A stretch of 64,000 nt of DNA from Chloroflexota bacterium (GTDB taxonomy: Bacteria > Chloroflexota > UBA6077 > FW602-bin22 > CADDYW01), in contig JAJPIK010000021.1 of NCBI GenBank assembly GCA_021324795.1, forward strand, positions 19,386 through 83,385, written 5' to 3'. Below, piece after piece: positions 16,089 through 25,308 of this stretch. The notes beneath the pieces are model-generated. The model ran no database searches. It saw only the letters and a list, made by a program, of their open reading frames with translations, and was not told the DNA's origin. The number at the start of each line of letters is the position of its first letter. Within the stretch, counting starts at the first letter, position 1. A program made the position numbers and the translations under genes.

Positions 16089-18137
16089 GTGAACCCGGAT
16101 GAAACTCAATTAGTGAGTGCCCAAGCCCTCCCAGCCGGCTGGGAAATTCTCGCTCGCGAGACGTTCCGCGATTTCCCGGTCGGGCCATTCCCTTACGATT
16201 ACACGGCGTTGGCCGAATATCACGACGTCCAGTTCGCGGAATACCGGGGCCGCTGGCGCGAGGCGACGACTTACCACGCTTGGCGCGACGCGGCGACCTG
16301 GAACGCGATCGACGACAACGGCCAGATGGCAATCGAGCAGTCTTGCGTGCGCGATAAGCATCTGCCGATTCTGGAGACCGGTCGACGCGAGTGGTCTGAC
16401 TACCGGGTTTCGGCACGCATTCGTCCGATTTTCGCGAAGCCGGCGCCAGGCAAGCCGGTCGTCGCTCCGATCGCCCAGACTGCTCAGGGCATTGTCGGAC
16501 TGATCGCCCGCTACGTCGATAGTCGCAATTATGTCATGGTGGTTTTCACCAGCGACGATACAATCGAGCTGCGGCGCAGCACCCACGATGGCTTCACCAC
16601 GCTCGCCAGCGCGCCGCTCGCGGTCGACCAGGATCACCAGTACCTCGTTACCCTCGAGGCGATTGGCGAACGGCTAACGGCGATCGTCGACGGCCAAACC
16701 GTACTCACTGTGACTGATCCAACCTTCCCAGCCGGCAAGATCGCATTGGTCGCTAACGTACCGGCTCGCTTCCAGGATGTCGTCGTCAGCGCGCCAACCG
16801 AAGCGCGGCAATCGCTTCAGCGGCGATTGAGCGAGGACCAGCGCGTCCTCCTCGCCGAGCGCGAGCGATATCCCCAGCCGGTCCTCGATCGGGTGATCCG
16901 AACCCCCGGCTTCGGGGCGAGCAAGCACGTGCGCTTCGCCGACTTGGACAACGACGGCCGCAAGGAGATCGTCCTCGTCCAAGCGCTCGACCGGGGCGTG
17001 CGCGACACCTACCGCATGATCACCTGCGTGACGGCGATCGATCTCGACGGGAACGTGCGCTGGCAATTTGGGCGACCGACCAGCTTCCGCGGCTTGCCGA
17101 CCAGCGACGTCTGCTTCCAGGTCTACGACCTCGATCAGGATGGCAACCTCGAAGTCATTTTGACCAAGGACTTCCAGATCCTCGTCCTCGACGGCAAAAC
17201 CGGCCAGGTCAAGCAGAACGCTCCGACGCCGCCCGCGCCACCGCCGGAGAACATGTTCTACCGGACGATCGGCGACTCGCTCGCCATCGCGAACCTGCGC
17301 GGCACCTCGGCCCCCCAGGACCTCCTGCTCAAAGATCGCTACCACAACGTCTGGGCATATGACAACAAGCTGAACCTGCTCTGGACCGCCCAGGGCATCA
17401 CGACCGGCCACTTCCCGGCTCTCTACGACCTCGACGGCGACGGCAAAGACGAGATCGTCATGGGCTATAGCTGCCTCGACCACGACGGCGCACCGCTTTG
17501 GGAGATCGGGATCGGCGACCACGCCGACGGGATCGCGGTGGGCAAATTCAACCACGAGCAACCCAACGAGGTCGAGATCCGCCTCGCGGCGAGCGACGAA
17601 GGCATGCTCTGGCTCGACGCCAATGGCAAGATCAAGCAGCGCGACCGCAACGGCCACGTCCAGCGCTTCACCATCGCCAAGCTCCGCCCGGACAGCCCTG
17701 GTCTCGACATGGTCTCGATTACCTTCTGGGGCGAGCCGGGGATCATGTGCTTTTACGATGGCGCCGGACGCCGCTACACGTCGGTCGAGCTCAATCACCA
17801 GGCTAGCCCGCTCCATCCAACCAACTGGACCGGCGATGGCCAGGAGCTGATCTTCTACAGCGGCAATCCCAAGGAAGGTGGTTTACTCGACGGCTGGGGA
17901 TGCCAGGTCGTGCTTTTGCCGGAGGATGGCCACCCGACTGCCTGCCATCAGTCGGTCGATCTGCTCGGTGACGAGCGAGATGAGCTGGTCGTCTGGGACT
18001 ACGACCAACTCTATGTCTACACCCAGGACCGACCGTCGGCCAGTTCGCGCCGCTACCGCCCGCGCCGCCTCGAGGATTACAACGTCAGCAACTACCGAGC
18101 GGAAGTGTCGCTGCCGGGTTGGGAAGACGGATCCTAG
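16089..18137 (+). CDS. Large FG-GAP/VCBS-like protein, possibly polysaccharide lyase-related
   Basis: A 682-residue protein. Residues 15-240 look like a concanavalin/LamG-type jelly roll (ETFRDFP…, EWSDYRVSARIRP, GIVGLIARYVDSRNYVMVVF). Residues 270-680 form a beta-propeller with calcium-loop repeats such as FADLDNDGRKEIVL, VYDLDQDGNLEVIL and LYDLDGDGKDEIVM, like the propellers of rhamnogalacturonan lyases. GTG at 16089 is chosen since AGAGG precedes it; a TTG 39 bases upstream is the alternative. No signal peptide is visible with either, which is odd for this type. It follows the importer genes by 79 bp, so it may act on the imported sugar. Confidence 0.65.
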   Translation: MNPDETQLVSAQALPAGWEILARETFRDFPVGPFPYDYTALAEYHDVQFAEYRGRWREATTYHAWRDAATWNAIDDNGQMAIEQSCVRDKHLPILETGRREWSDYRVSARIRPIFAKPAPGKPVVAPIAQTAQGIVGLIARYVDSRNYVMVVFTSDDTIELRRSTHDGFTTLASAPLAVDQDHQYLVTLEAIGERLTAIVDGQTVLTVTDPTFPAGKIALVANVPARFQDVVVSAPTEARQSLQRRLSEDQRVLLAERERYPQPVLDRVIRTPGFGASKHVRFADLDNDGRKEIVLVQALDRGVRDTYRMITCVTAIDLDGNVRWQFGRPTSFRGLPTSDVCFQVYDLDQDGNLEVILTKDFQILVLDGKTGQVKQNAPTPPAPPPENMFYRTIGDSLAIANLRGTSAPQDLLLKDRYHNVWAYDNKLNLLWTAQGITTGHFPALYDLDGDGKDEIVMGYSCLDHDGAPLWEIGIGDHADGIAVGKFNHEQPNEVEIRLAASDEGMLWLDANGKIKQRDRNGHVQRFTIAKLRPDSPGLDMVSITFWGEPGIMCFYDGAGRRYTSVELNHQASPLHPTNWTGDGQELIFYSGNPKEGGLLDGWGCQVVLLPEDGHPTACHQSVDLLGDERDELVVWDYDQLYVYTQDRPSASSRRYRPRRLEDYNVSNYRAEVSLPGWEDGS

Positions 18138-18172
18138 GCCACCCCTCTGCACGTGCTCTCGCACCCCTGCTC

Positions 18173-18181
18173 TGTTATACT
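18173..18181 (+). promoter_or_regulatory. Extended -10 promoter of the isomerase gene
   Basis: TGTTATACT, 51 bases before the ATG at 18232, identical to the element before the PfpI gene. No clear -35. Confidence 0.5.
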
Positions 18182-18231
18182 TGCTAGCCGCAGGGGATAC
18201 CCAAGATCCGGCTGGGCACTGAGGGGTAGTG

Positions 18232-19170
18232 ATGACAGACATCCATGTCGGCAATGCGCCATGTTCCTGGGGCACCCTGGAGTTCGAGGGAAACGAAGGT
18301 GACCGAATCGGCTACGCGCAGATGCTCGACGAGCTTGCCGAGACTGGCTATCTCGGGACCGAGCTGGGCGATTGGGGCTTCATGCCGACTGATCCGCAGA
18401 TCCTTCGAGGCGAGCTTAGCCGCCGGGGGCTGACGATGCTCGGCGCGTTTGTCCCGGTCGCCTTCAAGCATCCCGAGGCCCATCGCGCCGGCGAGGCTCA
18501 GGCCCTGCAGGTCGCACGGCTGCTGGCCTTGGTCGCCGATGCTGGTCCGTCGGCCCCCCGTCCCTTCGTCGTCCTGGCGGATGACAACGGAAGTGAGCCC
18601 AAGCGTGGCCAATCGGCCGGTCGGATTACTCCGGACATGAGCCTGAGCCCGGCCGAGTGGGAGGTCTTCGCGCGAGGTGTCGAGCAGGTCGCCCGAGCGG
18701 TACAGCAGGAAACCGGGTTGCCTACCGTCTTTCATCACCACTGCGGTGGCTACGTCGAATCCCCAGACGAGATCGCTCGCCTGCTGGATCTGACTGATCC
18801 CAATCTGGTCGGCCTTGTCTTCGATACCGGACATTACGCCTATGGCACCGGCACCAGCGACTTCCAGGCGGTTCTCGACGGGTTAGCGCGCTTTGGCGAC
18901 CGCATCCAATACATTCATTTGAAAGACTGCCACCCAGGCATCGCGAATCAGGCCCGGACTGAGAAACTGAGCTACCTCGAAGCTGTGCGCCGTGGCCTGT
19001 TCTGCGAGCTAGGGCAGGGACTCGTTCCGTTTCCCGCGGTCCTCGATTGGCTTCGGACTCACGGTTATCGCGGCTGGGTGCTTGTCGAACAAGACGTCCT
19101 GCCCGGCATGGGTACTCCCAAAGCGAGCGCCCGGCGCAATCGGGAATATTTGCGGTCTATCGGACTTTGA
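18232..19170 (+). CDS. Sugar phosphate isomerase/epimerase, IolE/xylose isomerase-like TIM barrel
   Basis: A 312-residue TIM-barrel protein. The opening [15 protein letters not shown] resembles the NAPxSWG of inosose dehydratase IolE. Metal-site residues expected for the AP endonuclease 2 superfamily are visible in [36 protein letters not shown] and VLVEQDV. It probably acts on a cyclitol or keto-sugar in the cytoplasm. GAGGGG precedes the ATG at 18232 (GTG at 18229 alternative). The following IolG-like gene supports an inositol-type pathway, but that gene is damaged. Confidence 0.8.
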   Translation: MTDIHVGNAPCSWGTLEFEGNEGDRIGYAQMLDELAETGYLGTELGDWGFMPTDPQILRGELSRRGLTMLGAFVPVAFKHPEAHRAGEAQALQVARLLALVADAGPSAPRPFVVLADDNGSEPKRGQSAGRITPDMSLSPAEWEVFARGVEQVARAVQQETGLPTVFHHHCGGYVESPDEIARLLDLTDPNLVGLVFDTGHYAYGTGTSDFQAVLDGLARFGDRIQYIHLKDCHPGIANQARTEKLSYLEAVRRGLFCELGQGLVPFPAVLDWLRTHGYRGWVLVEQDVLPGMGTPKASARRNREYLRSIGL

Positions 19171-19177
19171 CGAGGGA

Positions 19178-19229
19178 GGCGGGAGTCCGGAGTCGGGGGT
19201 ACGGAGAGGGCCAACTCCGGACTCCCGCC
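19178..19229. repeat. Perfect 16-bp inverted repeat
   Basis: GGCGGGAGTCCGGAGT (19178-19193) and its exact complement (19214-19229) flank a 20-base loop, between the isomerase stop and the dehydrogenase start. No T-run follows, so it is more likely a palindromic repeat element than a terminator, although it could stabilise the message. Confidence 0.65.
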
Positions 19230-19262
19230 CCTACGCAATCTCCGACGAGGAGTTAGCTCGAC

Positions 19263-19997
19263 ATGGCACATCGTCGGCTGAAGGTGGGACTGATCGGTAC
19301 TGGCCACATCGGACGTCTCCACGCGGAGGATCTCGCGCGGCGCGTTCCCAACGCCGAGCTTCGGGTGGTCGCCGACGTCTTCGTCGACGCGGCCCGGCAG
19401 TGCGCGGACCGGCTAGACGTGCCGGAGGCCGTCGAAGACTACCACGCCATTCTCGACAATCGTGAGATCGAGGCGGTCGTGATCTGCTCGCCGAGCGATA
19501 CCCACGGTCGGATCATCGGCGAGGCCGCCGCGGTCGGCAAGCACGTCTTTTGTGAGAAGCCGATCGACTACGAGCTGGCGAAGATCGACGCGGCGCTTGG
19601 CGATCTGGATACCGTGGTCATCACCCTGAGCTTTACCAACGGCGTGATCGGGACGATCGACAACTGCCGACATGCCGTCTACGGCTACGATCAACGCCTG
19701 GAGCTGTTCGGCAGTGGCGGCTCGATCAGCGTCGGCAACAATTTCCCGGATAACGCCGTCCTGAGCACCGGCGACCGGATCTCTCGCGACCTCCCGCACC
19801 ACTTCTTTACCGAGCGCTACGTCGAAGCCTACACCGCCGAGATGCGAGCCTTCGTCGACGCGGTTCTCCAGGACCGGCCGGTCCCGGTGACCGGATTGGA
19901 CGGTCGGATTCCGGTCGTCATGGCGCTCGCCGCCCAGTGGTCGGTTCGGGAAGGCCGGCCGGTTCGCCTGGACGAAGTTGAATCTAGATCCCCATGA
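19263..19997 (+). pseudogene. Gfo/Idh/MocA oxidoreductase (inositol 2-dehydrogenase-like) with internal in-frame deletion
   Basis: The frame is intact but codes only 244 residues instead of about 335. The Rossmann part is normal (VGLIGTGHIGRLHAEDL; EKPID with the conserved Lys). After AKIDAAL the sequence jumps directly to GDLDTVVITLSFTNGVIGTIDN, skipping roughly 90 residues that in this family hold the GGLFLDMxIHDFDxAR segment with the catalytic Asp/His. The C-terminal domain then continues normally (YGYDQRLELFGSGG). The enzyme should be inactive or altered. GAGGAG precedes the ATG. It follows the IolE-like gene, as in inositol catabolic clusters. Confidence 0.7.
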
Positions 19998-20010
19998 TGG
20001 GAATGAGATC

Positions 20011-20217
20011 ATGTGTCGAAGCATCAAACAACTGCGACGCCCCGAGCATGACGTGAGCGAAGCCGAGATTCAGGCCGCGGCGCTCCAATACGTGCGAAAA
20101 ATTAGCGGCTACCGAAAGCCAACTCGTGCCAACTCGGCCGCGTTTGACCTGGCCGTGGCCGAGGTCGCCGCCGCGACTCAGCGTTTACTGGTGGGCATCA
20201 ACGCGTTCGGCGAATAG
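20011..20217 (+). CDS. DUF2277 family protein
   Basis: A 68-residue protein beginning MCRSIKQLRRPEHDVSE, with ALQYVRKISGYRKPTRAN, the hallmark of DUF2277. The ATG at 20011 fits the family start; the longer in-frame reading from 19978 adds residues overlapping the dehydrogenase. Function of the family is unknown to me. It immediately precedes, and converges with, the glycosylase gene. Confidence 0.85.
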   Translation: MCRSIKQLRRPEHDVSEAEIQAAALQYVRKISGYRKPTRANSAAFDLAVAEVAAATQRLLVGINAFGE

Positions 20218-20230
20218 GTGCATGTTCATG

Positions 20231-21193
20231 TTACGGAGTCTCCTCACCCGCGTCGAGCGGGCGAGAGGCAGGAGGTGAGGGCATCCCATGTCCAGCCGCT
20301 CGGCGCTGCTCTAGCTCGTCGACCGTGCGCGGCCAGTCCGCACGCAAGAGGCGGGAGAGCGCTCGATCGGCGAGCAAACGGCCACCAGTTTGGCAGGTCG
20401 GGCAGTAGTTTGCCTCGTTCTCGGCGTAGACGATCCGCTGAACCGGCGTGCCGCAGGCCGGGCAGGGCTGCCCGAAACGACCGTGCACGGCCATCTCCGG
20501 ACGGAAGGCGGTGACCGTCTCCGGAAAGCCATCGCCAACCTCGCCGCGCAAGCGATCGATCCACTCGGTCAGCGTTTGTCGCGTGGCATCATGCAGTCGA
20601 GCGACCTCCGCGTCGGTGAGCCGGCGGGTGAGCTTCAGCGGCGAGAGACGGGCTCGGTGGAGGATCTCGTCCGAGTAGGCGTTGCCGATCCCGTCAAAAA
20701 GGGACGGATCGGTCAGCGCCCGCTTCAGGGTATGGTTCTCACGACGGAGCGCCTCGGCGAAATCGTCTGAGGTCACGGCCAGTACGTCGATCCCGCCGCG
20801 ATCGAGCTCGCCGAGCGCGGTCGCGCCACGGATCAGGTGCAGTGCCGCCCGCTTCTTGGTGCTGGCCTCGGTGAGCACCAACGTCCCGTTTGGAAAGTCA
20901 AAGGCGGCGAGCCCGATCCGGCCCGGCACCTTGGCGCCAGGCGTCCGCCAGTGAAGGCGCCCAGCGATCATCAGATGAAGAACAAGAAAGAGCTCGTCGC
21001 GGTCGAGCGCGAAGACAATGCGCTTCCCAAGCCGCGAGACGCCAACGATCCGCGTGCCCTCGACCGAGCGAATCGGCGGGACGGCCGTGCGAACGAGAAA
21101 TGGGCTGACCAGACGAACACGCTCGATCGGTTGGCCAGCAACCCGCATGGCGAGCGCTTTGACGTAAACCGTCACATCTGGTAGTTCAGGCAT
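20231..21193 (-). CDS. Formamidopyrimidine-DNA glycosylase family protein (Fpg/Nei)
   Basis: Base-excision repair glycosylase/AP lyase of the H2TH family. MPELPDVTVY gives the catalytic Pro2-Glu3. NHTLKRALTDPSLFDGIGNAYSDEILHRARLSP (seen around residues 145-180) is the helix-two-turn-helix. The C-terminal zinc finger CPACGTPVQRIVYAENEANYCPTC has four cysteines, though the usual (R/K)TH is replaced by AENEANY. The lysine in SRLGKRIVFAL corresponds to the conserved beta-lobe Lys. Start at 21193 is fixed by the PELP N-terminus. Whether it is MutM or a Nei-like enzyme cannot be decided from sequence alone. Confidence 0.88.
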   Translation of the reverse strand: MPELPDVTVYVKALAMRVAGQPIERVRLVSPFLVRTAVPPIRSVEGTRIVGVSRLGKRIVFALDRDELFLVLHLMIAGRLHWRTPGAKVPGRIGLAAFDFPNGTLVLTEASTKKRAALHLIRGATALGELDRGGIDVLAVTSDDFAEALRRENHTLKRALTDPSLFDGIGNAYSDEILHRARLSPLKLTRRLTDAEVARLHDATRQTLTEWIDRLRGEVGDGFPETVTAFRPEMAVHGRFGQPCPACGTPVQRIVYAENEANYCPTCQTGGRLLADRALSRLLRADWPRTVDELEQRRAAGHGMPSPPASRPLDAGEETP

Positions 21194-21258
21194 GCTGCCA
21201 GCATACGAAAAGCCGACGCGATCTGCAATCTCTCTCCCGGCGCGCCGGCGTCCGCTGG

Positions 21259-21287
21259 TTGATCCGGTGAAAGTCATTCTTTAGAAT
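21259..21287 (+). promoter_or_regulatory. Promoter of the hyuA-hyuB operon
   Basis: TTGATC (21259-21264), 17-base spacer, TAGAAT (21282-21287). The predicted message has a leader of about 180 bases with hairpins, for example GAGAG…CTCTC near 21340 and ACTGGGA…TCCCAGT (about 21399-21433). Confidence 0.55.
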
Positions 21288-21477
21288 GGCGGTGCTGCTA
21301 TCTGGTCATCGGGCAACGAGATTGGATTCAGGGGCGCGAGAGTGCCAGGCTCTCTCCTTTTGGGCCGATCTTTGGACACCCTTTGGAGCGGGAGGAGACT
21401 GGGATCGTCGTCTGGAAGGCGGTGCTCCCAGTTCTCCCAAAGCAAGTAATCTCTCTTCGTCCCGGGAGAGTGTATTC

Positions 21478-23577
21478 TTGGCTAATTCCGCCAGTTCGCT
21501 CCGGATCGGCGTGGACATCGGTGGCACGTTCACCGATCTGGTTCTGATCAACCCCACCGGGCAGGTCGCCACGCGTAAGGTTTCCACCACTCCGGACGAC
21601 TATCTTCGGGCGATTCGCGAAGGGATTCTTGACCTGTTGGACGAGCTGGCGTTTCCCCCCGAGTCGATTTGCGAAATCATTCACGGCACGACCGTCGCGA
21701 CAAACTCGATCCTAGAGCACCGTGGCGCCCGGACCGGCCTGCTCACCACTCGGGGCTTCCGCGATACGCTCGAGATCGGACGACTGCGCTATCCTCGCCT
21801 CTACGACCTGACCTGGCAAAAACCCCCGCCATTGGTCGAGCGTCGCTGGCGGCGCGAAGTGAGCGAGCGATTGGATGCCCGCGGTCAGGTCGTCGAGCCG
21901 CTCGACGAAGCATCGGTCCGCGAGGCGATCGCCTTTCTCGTCGGGGAGGGAGTGCAATCGCTCGCGGTCTCGCTCGTCCATAGCTACGCCAATCCGGCTC
22001 ATGAGCAGAAGGTGGCCGAGCTGATCGGTGAGCTCGCGCCAGGGCTGATGCTGTCACTGTCCTCTGAGGTGCTGCCGGAGATCGGCGAGTACGAGCGGAC
22101 GAGCACGACGGTGATCAATGCCTACCTCCAGCCGGTCGTCGGCCGCTACCTCGCCGACCTCGAAGCGGACCTCGCGCGTCATGGCATCGGCGCGCCGGTG
22201 CTGGTGATGCAGTCGAACGGTGGAGTGATGTCGGCGAGTTCGGCCGCGCGCCGGCCGATCCACATCGTCGAATCCGGGCCGGCGGCCGGGGTGATTGCTG
22301 CCCAGCACCTCGCCATCCGGCTCGATCTGGCCGATGTGATCACGCTGGACATGGGAGGAACGACGGCCAAATCCTCGATCGTCGAGAATCGAAAGCTCCA
22401 GCACGTCCGCGAGTACGAGGTGGGGGCCGGCCTGAACGTCGGCAATCGGCTGAATCGGGGAGCCGGCTACATTCTCCGGGTGCCGGCCATCGACGTCGCC
22501 GAGGTCGGCGCGGGTGGCGGCAGCATCATCTGGGTGGATCCGGCCGGTTCGCTCCACGTCGGACCACGCAGCGCCGGCGCCGCGCCGGGGCCGGTTTGCT
22601 ATGACGCCGGGGGCAAAGAGCCAACGCTCACCGACGCGAACCTGATTCTCGGCTATTTGAATCCGGCCGCGCTCCTTGGCGGCGCGCTGCCAATTGATTA
22701 TGAGCGGGCGGAGAATGTCTTCGCGGCGAAGATCGCCAAGCCCCTGGGGATGGACACACTAGAGGCCGCCTTCGGTGTCCATCGGCTCGCGGTCGCGAAC
22801 ATGGTTCGGGTGGTAAAGGCCGTGTCGTCCGAGCGTGGCCGAGACCCGCGACGCTTCTCTTTGATCGCCTACGGTGGAAACGGGCCGGTCCACGCCGCGC
22901 TGGTCGCCCGCGAGCTCGGCATCCGGCGGGTGATCGTCCCGCGCTGGCCGGGCTTGTTCAGTGCGTTTGGCTTGCTCGGTGCCGACCTGGCCCATCACGT
23001 CAGTCGGACGATTCTGCGCGTCACTCGTGACCTGGACCCGAACGAGCTCGAAGCGACCTTCGAGGCGCTGGATAGCACCATTCGCGCCGAGCTCCGCCGC
23101 GAAAACAATGACCCTGCCGGCTATCGGTTCGAGCGCGCGCTGGATCTCCGCTACGCTGGGCAGTCTTTCGAGCTTCGGCTGCCACTTGGGCCCGATCGCC
23201 TCGACGCGTCTGCCCTGCGTGCACTCGACGACCGTTTCGGCGCCGAGCACGAGCGCACCTACGGACACCGAGCGGACGGCGATCCGGTCGAGCTGGTCAA
23301 CGTCCGGCTGAGCGCGGTGGCCCAACGCTCCTCGGCCGAGCCGGAATGGTCTGAATTCCGCCGGCCAAAGGCGGAGGTCTCGCTCGCGCCGCGCTTTGCC
23401 TACTTCGGCCCCACGCTTGGCTCGCTCGAGGTCCCGGTGATCGGACGGAACGCGGTCGATCAGGTGCCCCGTCCGGGGCCACTGATCGTCGAAGAGTACG
23501 ACGCGACGACGGTGGTGCCGCCGGAGGCAGTCATCTGGCGCGACCGTCTGGATAATCTCATCGTTGATCTGAGGTAA
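21478..23577 (+). CDS. hyuA: Hydantoinase/5-oxoprolinase alpha-type subunit (HyuA)
   Basis: A 699-residue ATP-dependent amidohydrolase subunit that opens hydantoin, 5-oxoproline or related rings together with HyuB. The actin-like ATPase start RIGVDIGGTFTDLVLI, then EIIHGTTVATNSILEHRGA, ITLDMGGTTAK and VGAGGGSI are diagnostic. The start is set at TTG 21478 because GGGAGAG lies seven bases upstream and residue 8 then begins the conserved fold. A longer frame back to 21286 reads through the leader hairpins and looks noncoding. hyuB follows after 6 bp. Acetone carboxylase and N-methylhydantoinase are homologues, so substrate is open. Confidence 0.9.
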   Translation: MANSASSLRIGVDIGGTFTDLVLINPTGQVATRKVSTTPDDYLRAIREGILDLLDELAFPPESICEIIHGTTVATNSILEHRGARTGLLTTRGFRDTLEIGRLRYPRLYDLTWQKPPPLVERRWRREVSERLDARGQVVEPLDEASVREAIAFLVGEGVQSLAVSLVHSYANPAHEQKVAELIGELAPGLMLSLSSEVLPEIGEYERTSTTVINAYLQPVVGRYLADLEADLARHGIGAPVLVMQSNGGVMSASSAARRPIHIVESGPAAGVIAAQHLAIRLDLADVITLDMGGTTAKSSIVENRKLQHVREYEVGAGLNVGNRLNRGAGYILRVPAIDVAEVGAGGGSIIWVDPAGSLHVGPRSAGAAPGPVCYDAGGKEPTLTDANLILGYLNPAALLGGALPIDYERAENVFAAKIAKPLGMDTLEAAFGVHRLAVANMVRVVKAVSSERGRDPRRFSLIAYGGNGPVHAALVARELGIRRVIVPRWPGLFSAFGLLGADLAHHVSRTILRVTRDLDPNELEATFEALDSTIRAELRRENNDPAGYRFERALDLRYAGQSFELRLPLGPDRLDASALRALDDRFGAEHERTYGHRADGDPVELVNVRLSAVAQRSSAEPEWSEFRRPKAEVSLAPRFAYFGPTLGSLEVPVIGRNAVDQVPRPGPLIVEEYDATTVVPPEAVIWRDRLDNLIVDLR

Positions 23578-23583
23578 CCCCTG

Positions 23584-25305
23584 ATGACCTATCACCTCGA
23601 TCCGATTACCCGCGAGCTGATCCGCAGCGGTCTCGAATCGCTCGTCGACGAGATGGCGCTCACCCTGGTTCGCACTGCCTATTCGCCGAATTTGAAGAAC
23701 GCGATGGATCTCTCGACGGCCTTCTGTGACACACGGGGGCGTCTCGTCGCCCAGGGACTGACCCTGCCGGTTCACCTGGGAACGGTTCCCGACGCCATGC
23801 AGGCGGTGCTGGCCCGCTATGGCAACGTGATCCAGCCGGGCGACGTCTACCTGCTCAACGACCCCTACGAAGGTGGTACCCACCTCCCCGACCTGGTGCT
23901 CTTCAAGCCGATCTTCTACGAGTCGCGGCACCTTGGCTTCGTCTGCACGGTTGCCCACCACACCGACATCGGCGGTCGGGCCCCGGGGGGTAACGCTTGC
24001 GACTCGACCGAAGTCTTTCAAGAGGGGCTTTGCATTCCCCCCATGCGTCTGTATGACCGGGGCGTGCCCAACGAAGGGCTCTTTCGTCTGATCGAGAAGA
24101 ACGTTCGGATTCCGGTGAAGGTGCTTGGCGACCTGCGTGCCGAGCTTGCCGCCTGTACGATCGGTGAGAACGGGTTTCTCGAGCTCATCGGCCGCTACGG
24201 CGAGGAAGCCGTCGTCCTGGCTACGTCCGAACTGCTCGACTACAGTGAGCGATTGGCTCGGTTGGAGATCGCCCGCTGGCCGGATGGCCGCTACGAATTC
24301 GAAGACTACCTCGACGACGACGGCATCGATCCCGACCCGATTCCGATCCGGGTGGCCGTCGAAGTGCGCGGCGATCAACTCGAGGTGGACTTTGCCGGCT
24401 CGGCGCCCCAGGTAAAAGGGGCGATCAACTCGGTGCTCTCCTTCACCAAATCGGCGGTGTACGCCTGCGTTCGCTGCCTGCTGCCGCGAGACATTCCGAA
24501 CAACGAGGGCTACTTTCGGGCGATCCAGGTTCGCGCGCCGGCGGGCACCGTCGTTAATCCGCTCCCTCCGGCCGCGGTCGCCGCGCGCGGGCTAACCGGC
24601 TTTCGGATCGCGAATGCCGTCTTCGGCGCCTTGGCCAAGCTGGCTCCGGACCGAATTCCCGCCTGCGAAGTCGGCGGGGACACCGGCATTACCCTGGGTG
24701 GTTACGACGCCGAGCGCTGCCCGTTTGTATTTCTGGAATTCTTGAACAGCGGCTGGGGCGGGAGGCCCTTTGCCGAGGGGATCGACGGCTGCGCCTCGGC
24801 GGTCGTCAACTTTTCAAATTACCCGACCGAGGTAATCGAAAACGAATATCCGCTCCGGATCGAAGAGTACAGCTTCCTGCCAGACACCGGCGGCGCCGGC
24901 GAGCACCGCGGCGGCCTCGCGTTGGTGCGCGAGTACCGGTTCCTGGAACGCGAAGGAACGATGCACATCCGCGCCGATCGCACCCGCTTCCCGGCTTACG
25001 GCCTCGCCAGTGGGCAGCCTGGCCAGCTTTGCCGAACGATCCTCAATCCCGGTCCCGACCAGCAGATCCTCCCCGGCAAGACCCTCCTCACCTTGCATCG
25101 CGGCGACGTGATCCGCCACGAGCTCGCCGGCGCTGGTGGCTGGGGAGATCCGCTTCGACGGGATCCTCAAGCTGTGCTTGCCGACGTTCGGAACGAGAAG
25201 CTCTCGGCCCAACATGCCGCGGAAAAGTACGGAGTGATCCTGACCGCCGATTGCACCAAGGTCGACGAGGAAGCCACTCGAATCCAGCGAGCACGGCGGG
25301 GATAA
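23584..25305 (+). CDS. hyuB: Hydantoinase/5-oxoprolinase beta-type subunit (HyuB)
   Basis: A 573-residue partner of HyuA. The family markers are LDPITRELIRSGLESLVDEM, LPVHLGTVPDAM, PGDVYLLNDPYEGGTHLPD, VAHHTDIGGRAPGG and the C-terminal DTGGAGEHRGG and AGGWGDPLRRDP. Length is typical. GAGGTAA overlaps the end of hyuA, consistent with coupled translation. The 3' end converges on the ABC ATPase gene with a 3-bp gap. Confidence 0.92.
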   Translation: MTYHLDPITRELIRSGLESLVDEMALTLVRTAYSPNLKNAMDLSTAFCDTRGRLVAQGLTLPVHLGTVPDAMQAVLARYGNVIQPGDVYLLNDPYEGGTHLPDLVLFKPIFYESRHLGFVCTVAHHTDIGGRAPGGNACDSTEVFQEGLCIPPMRLYDRGVPNEGLFRLIEKNVRIPVKVLGDLRAELAACTIGENGFLELIGRYGEEAVVLATSELLDYSERLARLEIARWPDGRYEFEDYLDDDGIDPDPIPIRVAVEVRGDQLEVDFAGSAPQVKGAINSVLSFTKSAVYACVRCLLPRDIPNNEGYFRAIQVRAPAGTVVNPLPPAAVAARGLTGFRIANAVFGALAKLAPDRIPACEVGGDTGITLGGYDAERCPFVFLEFLNSGWGGRPFAEGIDGCASAVVNFSNYPTEVIENEYPLRIEEYSFLPDTGGAGEHRGGLALVREYRFLEREGTMHIRADRTRFPAYGLASGQPGQLCRTILNPGPDQQILPGKTLLTLHRGDVIRHELAGAGGWGDPLRRDPQAVLADVRNEKLSAQHAAEKYGVILTADCTKVDEEATRIQRARRG

Positions 25306-25308
25306 CTC

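Noticed and set aside
16674..17816. 380-codon frame antisense to the FG-GAP gene
   Set aside because: Composition follows from the Asp/Gly repeats of the sense strand; no independent support.
22759..24378. 539-codon antisense open frame across hyuA-hyuB
   Set aside because: It lies opposite two well-supported genes; long antisense frames are expected at this G+C, and its residues are low-complexity charged strings with no family motif.
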